The notes beneath the pieces are model-generated. The model saw only the letters and a program-made list of their open reading frames with translations. It searched no databases and was not told the DNA's origin. This document shows positions 1 through 8,581 of a stretch of 64,000 nt of DNA, piece by piece; the stretch's first letter is position 1, and the number at the start of each line of letters is the position of its first letter. Source of the DNA: Pseudoxanthomonas indica (lineage in GTDB: Bacteria; Pseudomonadota; Gammaproteobacteria; Xanthomonadales; Xanthomonadaceae); the NCBI RefSeq assembly GCF_900167565.1, contig NZ_FUZV01000001.1, positions 1,550,001-1,614,000 on the forward strand, given 5' to 3'. Both the position numbers and the translations under genes were made by a program.

Positions 1-722
1 CACAGACTGGGCATGAAGATCGCATCGCCGGGTTCCAGCACCGCCGTGCGCGCGTGGGCCATGGCGTCGGCGAAGCGTGGATAGCGCTGCAGATCCGGCT
101 GCGCGAAATCCACCACGCTCACCGCCTGTCCACCCGGCGTGGGTTCCAGCGGCCCCGGATACAGGTTGTGGATCTGCGCGGGCGGCAGCAGGGTGAAGCG
201 GCGACGGCCGGCCACGCAGACCGCAATGTTGTTCAAGGCGTCGTAGTGGCACGACGCGGTGACGCGGTTGCCGATCCAGATGCTCGGCGGCGCCTGCACG
301 CCCTGGCGCGCCAGATCCAGATCGTTGTCCGCGCGCATGCCGGGGAAGCGGCTGTCCACCAGCAACGAGGCCACGTAGTAGGTAGGCGGTTGCGCATCGT
401 CGGCGTGCGCGCTGATCTCGGCCAGCACCTGATCCAGATGGCTGCGGCGAACTTCGCAGTTCAACGCACTGAAGTCCTCGCGGTAGAACGGACGGCCGGC
501 AATCTCCGGCCCGCCCCAGGAATACGTCACCGGCTCGCCGTTGTAGTGCCGGCGCAGATAGTCCATCGATGACGCCATCGAATCCGCCGCGCGCACCAGG
601 CCCCAGTCGCGCGCCAGGCCGCGCAGCACCACCGGTTCACCCGCCGCCAGCAACGTCTCCAGCGGCAAGCTGTCAGGCGTGCAGTCGGCCCGTTCGGGCA
701 GCGGCGGCAAGGTGTCGAACAT
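1..722 (-). CDS. Cupin-like (JmjC / cupin_8) domain protein, partial at left edge
   Basis: The reading frame starts at the ATG at 722 and runs off the left edge; about 240 residues are visible and no stop is reached. The N-terminus reads MFDTLPPLPERADC. A metal-binding HxD pair lies in CHYDALNN (His159, Asp161), followed by the beta-strand pattern VAGRRRFTLLPPAQ and YPGPLEP that is typical of cupin_8 / FIH-like Fe(II)/2-oxoglutarate oxygenases; the distal His should lie beyond the window. The start is 3 bases after the SapC gene's stop, so the two are surely co-transcribed. In xanthomonads this family is commonly found beside SapC, a TonB receptor and a tryptophan-halogenase-like gene, so the gene off the left edge may be the last of these (inference). 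The substrate is unknown. Confidence 0.85.
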   Translation of the reverse strand, partial: MFDTLPPLPERADCTPDSLPLETLLAAGEPVVLRGLARDWGLVRAADSMASSMDYLRRHYNGEPVTYSWGGPEIAGRPFYREDFSALNCEVRRSHLDQVLAEISAHADDAQPPTYYVASLLVDSRFPGMRADNDLDLARQGVQAPPSIWIGNRVTASCHYDALNNIAVCVAGRRRFTLLPPAQIHNLYPGPLEPTPGGQAVSVVDFAQPDLQRYPRFADAMAHARTAVLEPGDAIFMPSL

Positions 723-725
723 GCC

Positions 726-1466
726 TCAGGCCGCCTCCGCCTGGCGCAGCCGGCGCTGTTTCTCCGCCATCAGCCGGCGCAGGTTGTGCAGCGACGCCAG
801 CAGCAAGTACACGCCTTCCAGATAGCCGCTGCGGTGCAGGCCGTGCAGCTGATCGGCATCCAGCGCCGCCAGCCGATCCCGATCGATGCCATGCAACCCC
901 GCCAGGCTGACGCGATGTTGCGTGTCCAACTGCAATTCCAGATTCATTGGCTGGATCAGCCCGAGCGCGTCGTAGGCCGCGTACATGGCGGTCGCCGCCT
1001 CCAGGCCATCGCGCAGGCCGCGCAGCACGCCGCTGATGTGCTCCAGGTACGGCGAGTTGCCGCCGTGCGGCAGGAACACCGCCTCGCCTTCGCTGAAACT
1101 CACGCGCGGATGCTCCACATCCACATGGATGACCGGCTCGCGTCGCAGCTCGCCGTCGATGCGCTGCTCCTGGAAGCCGATCAGGAACGGCCCCTTGGCG
1201 ATCGCGCCTGGCAGGTAGGCAGCGTTCCAGCGGCCGTCCTGCACGAACAGGTTCTCGTGCGCCTCGAAACCGAGCAGGGCCACCGCCTGCCAGTGCCCAT
1301 CCTGGCGATCCTTGCGCAGGAAGATCGGATATTCGCGCTGCAGTTCGGCGAACTCGGTCGGGTAGGCGCTGACCATGCCGACGTCGTCGCCGTATTCGCG
1401 GCCAAAGCGGGTGACCACGCGCAGCTGCTGGTGCGCGACATTGTTGAGCAGTTCGTGTCTGGCCAT
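726..1466 (-). CDS. SapC family protein
   Basis: A 246-residue protein from the ATG at 1466 (MARHELLNNVAHQQLRVV). The conserved SapC-like features are visible: the N-terminal VSAYPTEFAELQREYPIFLRKD stretch, a central LGFEAHENLFV, and the LPHGG / LNLELQLDTQHRVSLAGLHGID segment at the C-terminal side. The family is named after a Campylobacter S-layer-associated gene, but in xanthomonads it is a soluble protein of unknown function found with TonB-dependent receptors. It is followed at 3 bases by the cupin-like gene and preceded by the TonB receptor gene 178 bases upstream. A strong terminator hairpin sits between receptor and SapC, so this pair probably depends on read-through or a weak promoter of its own. 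A longer in-frame start at 1541 is unlikely. Confidence 0.88.
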   Translation of the reverse strand: MARHELLNNVAHQQLRVVTRFGREYGDDVGMVSAYPTEFAELQREYPIFLRKDRQDGHWQAVALLGFEAHENLFVQDGRWNAAYLPGAIAKGPFLIGFQEQRIDGELRREPVIHVDVEHPRVSFSEGEAVFLPHGGNSPYLEHISGVLRGLRDGLEAATAMYAAYDALGLIQPMNLELQLDTQHRVSLAGLHGIDRDRLAALDADQLHGLHRSGYLEGVYLLLASLHNLRRLMAEKQRRLRQAEAA

Positions 1467-1580
1467 GAAGTATTCGGAAAGACGTGGTTTGATTCGATTA
1501 GGCGCGTTATGCGCTTTTTGCCGCGGGAAGAAAAGGCACACCGCCGCAATCTCCGGCGTGACGAATCACCGGCGCCGGCA

Positions 1581-1613
1581 AAAGAAAGGGACCGCTGCCC
1601 CCGCAGCGGTCCC
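1581..1613 (-). terminator. Rho-independent terminator after the TonB receptor gene
   Basis: A perfect 11-bp stem (GGGACCGCTGC at 1588-1598 and its complement at 1603-1613) encloses a 4-base loop. Read on the minus strand it is followed by TTTCTTTT, the expected U-rich tail. It lies about 30 bases past the receptor's stop codon and before the SapC gene, so it should separate or attenuate the two. Confidence 0.85.
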
Positions 1614-1643
1614 TGTCCCCCGGGATGACCCCTTGTTGCATCG

Positions 1644-4600
1644 TCAGAACTTGTAGCGCACGCCCACCATGTAACGCGGACTCTGGTCGACCAGCTTGAT
1701 TACCTGCTTCTTGGAGCGGCCGTGCCAGCGCACGTCCTCGCCGGTGAAGTTGATGGCTTCAAAGCCCACCGACCAGGCATCGTTGAACGCGTAGTTCACG
1801 CTCAGGTCGAACTGCTTGTACTCCTCCACGTAGAACGGGTTGCGGTTGGAGCCGTTCTGGTTGGCCGCAATCAGGTACTCGTCACGCCAGTTCCAGGCCA
1901 GGCGCGCGGACCAGCCGTATTTTTCGTACATCAGCATCACGTTGGCGGTGTCGCTCAGGCCGAGCAGGGCGAACTGATCGCGCTCCAGCACGGTGTTGTC
2001 GAAGCCGACGTCGCCATTGACCTTGGTGTAGTTGGCGAACACGCCAAAGCCGGTGTCACCGAAGAAGTACTGGCCACCCACTTCCCAGCCGTGCAGCTTG
2101 GCCTTGTTCTGGTTGACCGGACGGTTGACGTCGAACAGGTACAGCGGGTCGTCCGCCTCGCCCACCAGGTCGTAGGTGTTTTCCATCGTCAGCACCTGCG
2201 CCGAGCTGCCGTCATAGGCATCCAGGCCGCCGGTGGCGCCTTCGTTGCGCAGCATCGCCAGTGCGGTGAACAGCGCGGTGTCGTTGGCCGAGCAGCCGGA
2301 GTCGACGTCGTTGCCGGCGGCGGTGACCTGATCCACGCAGGCCTGGCTGGTCAGGAAGTCCAGCGCCGCCTGCGCATCCGGGCCGGAGGTCGGATCGGTC
2401 AGGCCGTACAGGTTCTCGCGCACCACCGTGTTGCCGATGAAGTTGTCGACCGACTTGTTCCAGTACGTGGCCGAGATGTAGCTCGCATCGGCGAAGTACC
2501 ACTCCAGCGCCAGATCGAAGTTGTTCGATTCCAGCGGCTGCAGGGCCGGGTTCTGCGCATCGCCGCCGGCGCGGGTGGACGGATTGACCAGGATCGAACC
2601 GGTGGGCTGGTTCGGGTTCGGGCCGGCGTACAGGTTGCCGTACGGCGGACGCGCGATGGTCTGGCTGAAGGACGCGCGCGCCTTCCACTCATCGGTCAGG
2701 TCGATGCTGAAGTCCAGGTTCGGCAGCAGGTAGCTGTAGCTGGTCTTCTCGCTGAAGGGCTGCACTTCGGCCGAACGCAGGATGCGGAAGTCGTTGTTGG
2801 CCTGCCACTGGATGGCATTGGGAATGGCCACCGCCGAGGTCGACACCACCTTGGTCCGCTCGTAACGCACGCCGATGCGGGTGTTGGTGGGCATGCCGCC
2901 CAACTCGCCCTGCAGTTCGATCTGCGCATAGGCCGCGCGGGTGTTCTCGCGGATTTCATTGTCGGCCGCCAACTGCGGATTGACCCGGTTGCTGGCGCCG
3001 TAGAAACCATTGGCCCAACGCGCCCCGGCGCTGGCATCGCCCATCCACGCACCCGGCGCCGCACCATTGGCGCTCCAGTCGTCGAACATGCCGATGATGC
3101 TGACCGGACGCAGCAGATCCTGCAGGCCCGGCTCGTTGCCGGTGTTGGCCACGCCCCAGTCGCCGAGCGTTGCGTACATTTCGGTCGCCTGCTGGCGATG
3201 CATGGTCACCTTCGACGAATCCAGGCCGAACGAGAAGCGGCCATTGTCGAAGTCCCACTCACCGTCGATGCGGCCCTGCTTGACCTCGGTTTCCTGCTTC
3301 TGCGAGTTGATGCGCAGCACCTGCGAACCAATCTGCTGGGCCGGGAAATCCGGGTTGACCACGCCATTGGTGTTGGCCACCGAATCCGCGGTGGTCGGAT
3401 ACCAGGTGCGCGACCCCAGCGGCAGGCCGTTGTTGAACTGCAGCACCTGCGCCCAGTTACCGCCGCAGTACGGGCCGTCGGTGCAGTTGTTGGTGCCGGC
3501 GATGGAGAAGTAGGTCGAGCCGCCGCCGGTCATCGGATCATTGGGCAGGCTGCTGGACTTGGTGCTGTGCGTATCGAACTTCAGGCGGAAGGTGTCGCTG
3601 ACATCCCAGGCCGCATTGAAGCCCAGCGAGGACAGCTTGTACTTCTGCTCGTTGTGCTGCTGCTCGAAGCCGAAATCCTTGGTGCCCACGATATCGCGCA
3701 GGTAGACCGGCGTGGCCACCGCTTCGTTGGTGTCGAACACCAGGTCGGTGAAGCTGTTGGCGCGCTGCAGCCAGATGGTCTGCTCGCCGCGGTCTTCACT
3801 GATCTCGTTGGTCGAGTAGGTGTAGTCCAGGGTCAGGGTCAGGCTGTCGATCGGCGCGAACTGCAGCACCGCTTGGCCGTTGATGCGCTCGCGCTCGAAA
3901 TCGGCGAAGGCATAGCGCAGGTCATTCGGCATCGCATACAGCTGGCCGATCTGCGGCGCGTTGACCAGGTTGGCGTCGGCGCGCAGGGCCGGATCGGTAC
4001 CGGTCCAGCGCTGGATGTTCCAGGCGTTTTCCGTGGCCTGCACCGAACCGCCATGGCGCTTCTGGTAGCTGGCGCTCACGCCCACGCCCCAGACCTTGTC
4101 ATCGGTGGTGTAGCTGAAAATGCCGGAGATTTCCGGGGTCAGATCGGTATCGAACGGCTGCGAGTCGTCGTACAGCGCCTTGACGCCGGCACTGGCCACC
4201 ACGCCGGTGTGGTTGAACGGACGATCGGTCTGGATGTTGATGGTCGCGCCGATGCCGCCGCTGGGCACGGTCGCCTGGCCGGTCTTGTAGACCTCCAGCG
4301 CGCTGATCGCTTCGGACGCCAGCTGGGCGAAGTTGAACGCACGCGTGCCGCCGTCGACGCCGCCAATCGGCACCTGGCCCGGCGAACCAAACGCATCCGC
4401 GCCCGGAATCTGCCGGCCATTGAGGGTGACCATGTTGAACTGCGGGCCAAAGCCGCGTGCGGTGATCTGCGCGCCTTCGCCATCGCGGCGCTCGATCGAG
4501 ATGCCGGTGATGCGCTGCAGCGATTCGGCCAGGTTGGTATCGGGGAACTTGCCGATGTCTTCGGCACTGATGGCGTCGACCACACCGGCCGAATCGCGCT

Positions 4601-4832
4601 TGATGCCCATCGACTGATTGAGGCTTCCGCGGATACCGGTGACCGTCACCGTATCCAGCGTGGTCGCGCTGGGCGTGCCCTGCGTGGCCTCCTGTTGCGC
4701 GGGCGCAGGGGCCGGCGCGGTAGCAGCGTCCTGTGCGAACGCCGGATTGATGACCAGGACACCACCCACGAAGGTGAACATGGCCCGGGACTTGAATCTT
4801 GCCAACTTGCGCGTCATCAGCGTGCCACTCAT
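1644..4832 (-). CDS. TonB-dependent receptor (large, TIGR01782-like)
   Basis: A 1062-residue outer-membrane receptor that imports a ligand, probably a carbohydrate, using TonB energy. The start at 4832 (MSGTLMTRKLARFKSRAMF) has an AGAGGGCAGG ribosome site just upstream; the frame stays open farther upstream but without support. A signal peptide ends near PAFAQ. The plug domain shows AISAEDIGKFPDTNLAESLQ, then ITGISIERRDGEGAQITARG and NMVTLNGRQIPG, the pattern of the Caulobacter/Xanthomonas TonB-receptor subfamily. The protein ends in an aromatic residue (MVGVRYKF), as beta-barrels do. The gene is divergent from a LacI regulator, with palindromic operators in between, which points to sugar-responsive control. 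The actual ligand cannot be read from sequence. Confidence 0.93.
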   Translation of the reverse strand: MSGTLMTRKLARFKSRAMFTFVGGVLVINPAFAQDAATAPAPAPAQQEATQGTPSATTLDTVTVTGIRGSLNQSMGIKRDSAGVVDAISAEDIGKFPDTNLAESLQRITGISIERRDGEGAQITARGFGPQFNMVTLNGRQIPGADAFGSPGQVPIGGVDGGTRAFNFAQLASEAISALEVYKTGQATVPSGGIGATINIQTDRPFNHTGVVASAGVKALYDDSQPFDTDLTPEISGIFSYTTDDKVWGVGVSASYQKRHGGSVQATENAWNIQRWTGTDPALRADANLVNAPQIGQLYAMPNDLRYAFADFERERINGQAVLQFAPIDSLTLTLDYTYSTNEISEDRGEQTIWLQRANSFTDLVFDTNEAVATPVYLRDIVGTKDFGFEQQHNEQKYKLSSLGFNAAWDVSDTFRLKFDTHSTKSSSLPNDPMTGGGSTYFSIAGTNNCTDGPYCGGNWAQVLQFNNGLPLGSRTWYPTTADSVANTNGVVNPDFPAQQIGSQVLRINSQKQETEVKQGRIDGEWDFDNGRFSFGLDSSKVTMHRQQATEMYATLGDWGVANTGNEPGLQDLLRPVSIIGMFDDWSANGAAPGAWMGDASAGARWANGFYGASNRVNPQLAADNEIRENTRAAYAQIELQGELGGMPTNTRIGVRYERTKVVSTSAVAIPNAIQWQANNDFRILRSAEVQPFSEKTSYSYLLPNLDFSIDLTDEWKARASFSQTIARPPYGNLYAGPNPNQPTGSILVNPSTRAGGDAQNPALQPLESNNFDLALEWYFADASYISATYWNKSVDNFIGNTVVRENLYGLTDPTSGPDAQAALDFLTSQACVDQVTAAGNDVDSGCSANDTALFTALAMLRNEGATGGLDAYDGSSAQVLTMENTYDLVGEADDPLYLFDVNRPVNQNKAKLHGWEVGGQYFFGDTGFGVFANYTKVNGDVGFDNTVLERDQFALLGLSDTANVMLMYEKYGWSARLAWNWRDEYLIAANQNGSNRNPFYVEEYKQFDLSVNYAFNDAWSVGFEAINFTGEDVRWHGRSKKQVIKLVDQSPRYMVGVRYKF

Positions 4833-5079
4833 TTGCCTGCCCTCTGGTCTGATATTGAACGGCCCATCGCCCGACCCAGCCCGAGTCCATCCGCTTGCGC
4901 GACGGCCCTGGCCATGAAGCGTGCGTGGCATCGGTACCTGCACCCACTCATCTGGCTAACCCCCTCACTTCGATCGTTGAAACGATTCGCCCCCCCCAGG
5001 GCGCCCACGGGCCGTTACCGGCGTTCTTCCAGTCCAGGCGCAAAAGGCTCGCCTGTTTGCTGCTGCTGACTGCGCTGTC

Positions 5080-5093
5080 TGGTAGCGCTACCA
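5080..5093. promoter_or_regulatory. Perfect palindromic LacI-type operator
   Basis: TGGTAGCGCTACCA is a perfect 14-bp palindrome with a central CG, the usual form of LacI-family operators. It lies about 250 bases upstream of the TonB receptor start and 290 bases upstream of the LacI-family gene, so it probably controls the receptor. A near copy lies at 5261-5274. Confidence 0.75.
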
Positions 5094-5198
5094 CAGATGG
5101 CGCGCAGACTAGTCACGCCGTCCGGGGTTTGTCACCATGCGCTGCAACAAAACTTTTACAACCTCGCAATTGCCGGGTTTTCCCGTGCAAAAGCGCCA

Positions 5199-5224
5199 TT
5201 TCAGATGATTTGTTTCATCTGAAA
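5199..5224. promoter_or_regulatory. Inverted repeat in the receptor/LacI intergenic region
   Basis: Perfect 10-bp arms, TTTCAGATGA (5199-5208) and TCATCTGAAA (5215-5224), flank a 6-base AT-rich spacer. The sequence is unrelated to the LacI-type palindromes on either side, so it may bind a second regulator or form an RNA hairpin. The rest of 4833-5381 (549 bases) holds no gene that I can support. Confidence 0.5.
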
Positions 5225-5260
5225 CCAGCGCCGACTGCGCAGGTAATGGGCGTATCGTTT

Positions 5261-5274
5261 TGGTAGCGTTACCG
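5261..5274. promoter_or_regulatory. Second LacI-type operator, imperfect
   Basis: TGGTAGCGTTACCG matches 12 of 14 positions of the perfect palindrome at 5080-5093. It lies about 110 bases upstream of the LacI-family gene, which fits autoregulation. Two sites about 180 bp apart would also allow looping. Confidence 0.65.
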
Positions 5275-5381
5275 TCAATCGCGGCCCGGGGAAGCCGCGC
5301 GCAGATGCACTACCCGCGCCAAGGCGCGCGTCTGCCCTGATACTTGCCGGCCTCCCCCCAGGTCACGAATGCGGAAACGAG

Positions 5382-6494
5382 ATGCCGACAAAGTCTGTCC
5401 GTCGTAAGGGACATGCCGTAACCATCGATCAAGTCGCCAGCCATGCAGGCGTGTCGCCGATGACGGTCTCACGCGTGGTCAATGGCCGTGGCACGGTACG
5501 CGACGACACCCGCGAGCGCGTGCAGCGCGCGGTGGCCGAACTGGGCTATCGCCCCAACCTCGCCGCCAGTTCGCTGGCCGCCGCGCAGCACACCTGCATC
5601 GCCCTCATCTACACCAATCCCAGCTCGGCGTATCTGCGCGAACTGCTGGTCGGCGCCTTGAACGGCTCCGGCCGCACCGCCGCGCAACTGGTCATCGCCA
5701 CCTGGGACACGCTCGATGCCGAAGGCCAGCGCAATGCCGCGCGCGAGCTGGCCAAGAGCGTGGCCGGCGTGATCCTGCCGCCGCCGCTGTGCGAGTCCAA
5801 GCCGGTGATCCAGGAATTCGTACGCGCCGGCGTGGCGGTGGTGTCGATTGCCTCCGGCCAGTTCAGCCATGACATTTCCTGCGTGCGCATCGACGACTTT
5901 GCCGCCAGCAAGGAAGTCACCGCGCACCTGATCGCCAACGGCCATACGCGCATCGGCTACATCAAGGGCCACCCCAACCAGACCGCCAGCGAGCATCGCT
6001 ACAAGGGTTTCAAGGAAGCGCTGGCCGAGGCCAAGCTGCCGCTGGAAGAAGGCCTGGTGGAACAGGGCTACTTCACTTATCGCTCGGGCCTGGATGCCGC
6101 CGAGCATCTGCTGGGCCTGGCCGATCGCCCCACCGCGATCGTCGCCAGCAACGACGACATGGCCGCCGCCGTGGTGTCGGTCGCGCACCGGCGCGGGCTG
6201 GACGTGCCGCATGATCTGTCGGTCGTCGGTTTCGATGACACCTCCGCCGCCACCACTGTGTGGCCGGAGCTGACCACCATCCACCAGCCGATTGCCTCGA
6301 TGGCCGATGCCGCCATCGACATCCTGCTGCGCACGATTCGGCGCGAGGATCGCAAGTCGCGGGTGATCGTCAACCATGTGATCCCGCATCAGTTGGTGAC
6401 GCGGGATTCGGTGGCAGAGCCGCAGGAAGAGATTGTCGCGGCGATCAAGCGGGCGCCGCGGGTGGCGAAGAAGGCGGTGGGGGCTCGGCGTTAG
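5382..6494 (+). CDS. LacI family transcriptional regulator
   Basis: A 370-residue repressor. The N-terminal helix-turn-helix spans about residues 13-60 (VTIDQVASHAGVSPMTVSRV, then VNGRGTVRDDTRERVQRA and ELGYRPN), including the hinge-helix region. Residues about 70-340 form the periplasmic-binding-protein-like sensor, with typical GHTRIGYI, ASNDDMAAAVV and DLSVVGFDDTS stretches. The C-terminal 25 residues are Ala/Lys/Arg-rich. The gene is divergent from the large TonB receptor and the intergenic region carries two copies of a TGGTAGCG-type palindrome, so it most likely regulates the receptor and itself. The effector is probably a sugar released from the receptor's substrate (inference). Confidence 0.93.
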   Translation: MPTKSVRRKGHAVTIDQVASHAGVSPMTVSRVVNGRGTVRDDTRERVQRAVAELGYRPNLAASSLAAAQHTCIALIYTNPSSAYLRELLVGALNGSGRTAAQLVIATWDTLDAEGQRNAARELAKSVAGVILPPPLCESKPVIQEFVRAGVAVVSIASGQFSHDISCVRIDDFAASKEVTAHLIANGHTRIGYIKGHPNQTASEHRYKGFKEALAEAKLPLEEGLVEQGYFTYRSGLDAAEHLLGLADRPTAIVASNDDMAAAVVSVAHRRGLDVPHDLSVVGFDDTSAATTVWPELTTIHQPIASMADAAIDILLRTIRREDRKSRVIVNHVIPHQLVTRDSVAEPQEEIVAAIKRAPRVAKKAVGARR

Positions 6495-6511
6495 GAGCGC
6501 CCTCACCCCAG

Positions 6512-6536
6512 CCCTCTCCCGCTTTGCGGGAGAGGG
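6512..6536. repeat. REP-like hairpin between convergent genes
   Basis: An 11-bp perfect stem (CCCTCTCCCGC and complement) with a TTT loop. This sequence type is a common dispersed palindrome in xanthomonad and related genomes (from memory). It lies between the LacI gene and the convergent histidine kinase gene and could also end transcription from either side. Confidence 0.6.
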
Positions 6537-6575
6537 GGCAAGAGCGAAGAGCGGGACTACGCGTAGCAGCACGCT

Positions 6576-7919
6576 TTACGCGCCGTCGCCGCTCCATTCG
6601 GCGGTGACGCGCAGGCCGCCCAGGTCTGATTGCGACAGGTGCAGTTGGCCGCCGTTGGCTTCGACCAGTTCGCGGGCGATGGCCAGGCCCAGGCCGGTGC
6701 CGCCGCTTTGGTCCAGGCGGCTGCCGCGGGCCAGGGCTTCATCGCGGCGTTCGGGGGCGATGCCGGCGCCGTCGTCGTCCACCTGCACGCGCGCCCAGCC
6801 GGGGCCGGCGTCGGCGTTCAGACGCACTTGCCGGCGTGCGTACTTGGCCGCGTTTTCCAGCAGCGCGCCGAGGATTTCCGACAGGTGCTCTTCTTCGATG
6901 GCCAGTTGCAAGTTGGCCGGCGCCTCCACCGCGAACAGCAGCTGCTCGCCCTTCTCGGTGTGCTCCAGCACGTTGACCACGCGCTCGGCCACCGCCTGCA
7001 CATGCGCAGTGGCGCCACGCACCTGACCCAAGCGCGCAAGCCGCGTGCGGGTCAGTTCCGCATCCACCACCCGATCGATGGCCGCGATCGAACGATCCAT
7101 GCCGTCGGCCGCGCTGTCCGCGCCGGCCTCACGCGCACGCCGGCTCTGCGCGGCCAGTGCCGCCAACGGGGTCTTCAAGCTGTGCGCCAGATCCGCCGCG
7201 CGACGCCGCGCCAGATCCAGATCCTTTTCGCGCACGCCGGCCAGCGAGTTGATTGCATCCACCAACGGCTGCACCTCGCGCACGTTGGCCGGTGGCAGGC
7301 GCGCATTGGCATCGCGTTCCAGCGCCGCCAGGTGGGCGCGCACGCGCGCCAGCGGGCGCAGGCCCAGGCTCACCTGCAGCCACGCCGCCAGCAACAGGAC
7401 CGCCCACAACACCGCCAGGAACAACGCCAGCTCACGGCCAAACTCGCTGCGCGCGGTCGACAGCGGCGAGCTGTCCTGCGCCAGCTGCGCGATCACCGGC
7501 GGCCGATCCGACTCCACCACCAGTTGGCGATCCAGCACCACGATGGCTTCGCCAAACGGACCGGGCCGGCGCTGCAGGCGCCAGTGATCCTGCGGCGAGT
7601 CCTTCGGCACCGGCAGTGCGCTGTCCCACAGCGAACGCGAACGCAGCACGCCGGCCTGGGTGGTGATCTGCCAGTAGTAACCGCCGGCCGGCTTGCGCAG
7701 GCGGCTGTCATTGGGTTCGTCGCTCAGTTGCGGCCGGCCCTGCGCGTCCAGGTTCAAGCCACCCACCAGCGCCAGCGCATCGCGGGTCATCTCCGCTTCC
7801 AGCCGGCGCTCCAGGTGGCGCTCGAACAGCAGCGTCATCAGCAGCCAGGCCATGGCCAGCGCACACAGGATCGCCACGCCCGCGCCGGCCAGCAGCCGCC
7901 AGCGCAGCGAGGCGCGCAT
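6576..7919 (-). CDS. Two-component sensor histidine kinase (PhoQ-like architecture)
   Basis: A 447-residue membrane kinase. The first transmembrane segment is about residues 11-32, followed by a periplasmic domain to about 162, a second membrane segment about 163-186, a HAMP-like linker, then the dimerisation domain with the phospho-accepting His246 in ADLAHSLKTPLAAL. The ATPase domain shows the N-box EILGALLENAAKYA, the G1 box VDDDGAGI and the G2 box GGTGLGLAIA. The start ATG at 7919 overlaps the response regulator's TGA (TGATG); a GTG at 7922 is an alternative. It is the third gene of the PepSY-regulator-kinase operon. This set resembles PhoP/PhoQ-type systems of xanthomonads, but the signal is not evident from the sequence. 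Confidence 0.92.
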   Translation of the reverse strand: MRASLRWRLLAGAGVAILCALAMAWLLMTLLFERHLERRLEAEMTRDALALVGGLNLDAQGRPQLSDEPNDSRLRKPAGGYYWQITTQAGVLRSRSLWDSALPVPKDSPQDHWRLQRRPGPFGEAIVVLDRQLVVESDRPPVIAQLAQDSSPLSTARSEFGRELALFLAVLWAVLLLAAWLQVSLGLRPLARVRAHLAALERDANARLPPANVREVQPLVDAINSLAGVREKDLDLARRRAADLAHSLKTPLAALAAQSRRAREAGADSAADGMDRSIAAIDRVVDAELTRTRLARLGQVRGATAHVQAVAERVVNVLEHTEKGEQLLFAVEAPANLQLAIEEEHLSEILGALLENAAKYARRQVRLNADAGPGWARVQVDDDGAGIAPERRDEALARGSRLDQSGGTGLGLAIARELVEANGGQLHLSQSDLGGLRVTAEWSGDGA

Positions 7920-8581
7920 CACGGCGCGTCTTCCAGCAGGTAACCGAAGCCGCGCCGCGTCCTGACAATCTCGTTGCCGAACTTGCGGCGCAGGCGCGCG
8001 ATGATCGCTTCGATGGCATTGGCATCGCCGTGATCGGCCACGCCATACAGATGCTCCGCCAGCTCGCCGGCCGGCACCGCGCGACCCGGTTGGTGGGCCA
8101 GGTAATCGAGCAGGCGGAATTCCAGCGGCGACAGCCGCGCCGGCGCGCCGTTCCAGGTGGCGCTCATGCGCACGGTATCCAGGCGCAGGCGGCCCACGTC
8201 CACGGTGGGCGTGAGTTTGCCCGCACCGCGCCGCACCAGCCCGCGCACGCGCGCCACCAGCTCGCCCATCTGGAACGGTTTGGACAGGTAGTCGTCGGCA
8301 CCGGCCTCGATGCCTTCCACCTTCTCGGTCCAGTCGCCGCGCGCCGACACCACGATCACCGGAAACGATCGCTCCGCCGCGCGCCAGCGCCGCAACACAC
8401 TCAGGCCATCCAGGCGCGGCAGGCCCAGATCCAGGATCACCGCGTCGTAATCTTCCACATCCCCCTGGTACCAGGCGGTCTGGCCATCACCCACGCCATC
8501 GACGGTGAAGCCGGCCGCTTCCAGCGCGCGCACCAGGTCGGCGCGGATGTCAGGCTCGTCTTCGACCACCAGACAACGCAT
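7919..8581 (-). CDS. OmpR/PhoB-type response regulator
   Basis: A 220-residue DNA-binding regulator. The receiver domain starts MRCLVVEDEPDIRADLV; the acidic pocket is E7/D8 and the phospho-acceptor is Asp51 in VILDLGLPRLDG, with Lys in DYLSKPF. The C-terminal winged helix carries LSPLEFRLLDYLAHQPGRAV and ends RTRRGFGYLLEDAP. The start at 8581 overlaps the PepSY gene's stop by one base (TGATG), and its own stop overlaps the kinase start, so the three genes are translationally coupled. It is the cognate partner of the downstream kinase; its targets could include the PepSY operon itself and the divergent outer-membrane gene (inference). Confidence 0.94.
   Translation of the reverse strand: MRCLVVEDEPDIRADLVRALEAAGFTVDGVGDGQTAWYQGDVEDYDAVILDLGLPRLDGLSVLRRWRAAERSFPVIVVSARGDWTEKVEGIEAGADDYLSKPFQMGELVARVRGLVRRGAGKLTPTVDVGRLRLDTVRMSATWNGAPARLSPLEFRLLDYLAHQPGRAVPAGELAEHLYGVADHGDANAIEAIIARLRRKFGNEIVRTRRGFGYLLEDAP

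Noticed and set aside
1722..5069. A very long open frame on the plus strand opposite the TonB receptor gene
   Set aside because: Its sequence is Arg/Gly/Val-rich with no domain and is a shadow of the receptor's codon bias; the minus-strand gene has clear family motifs.
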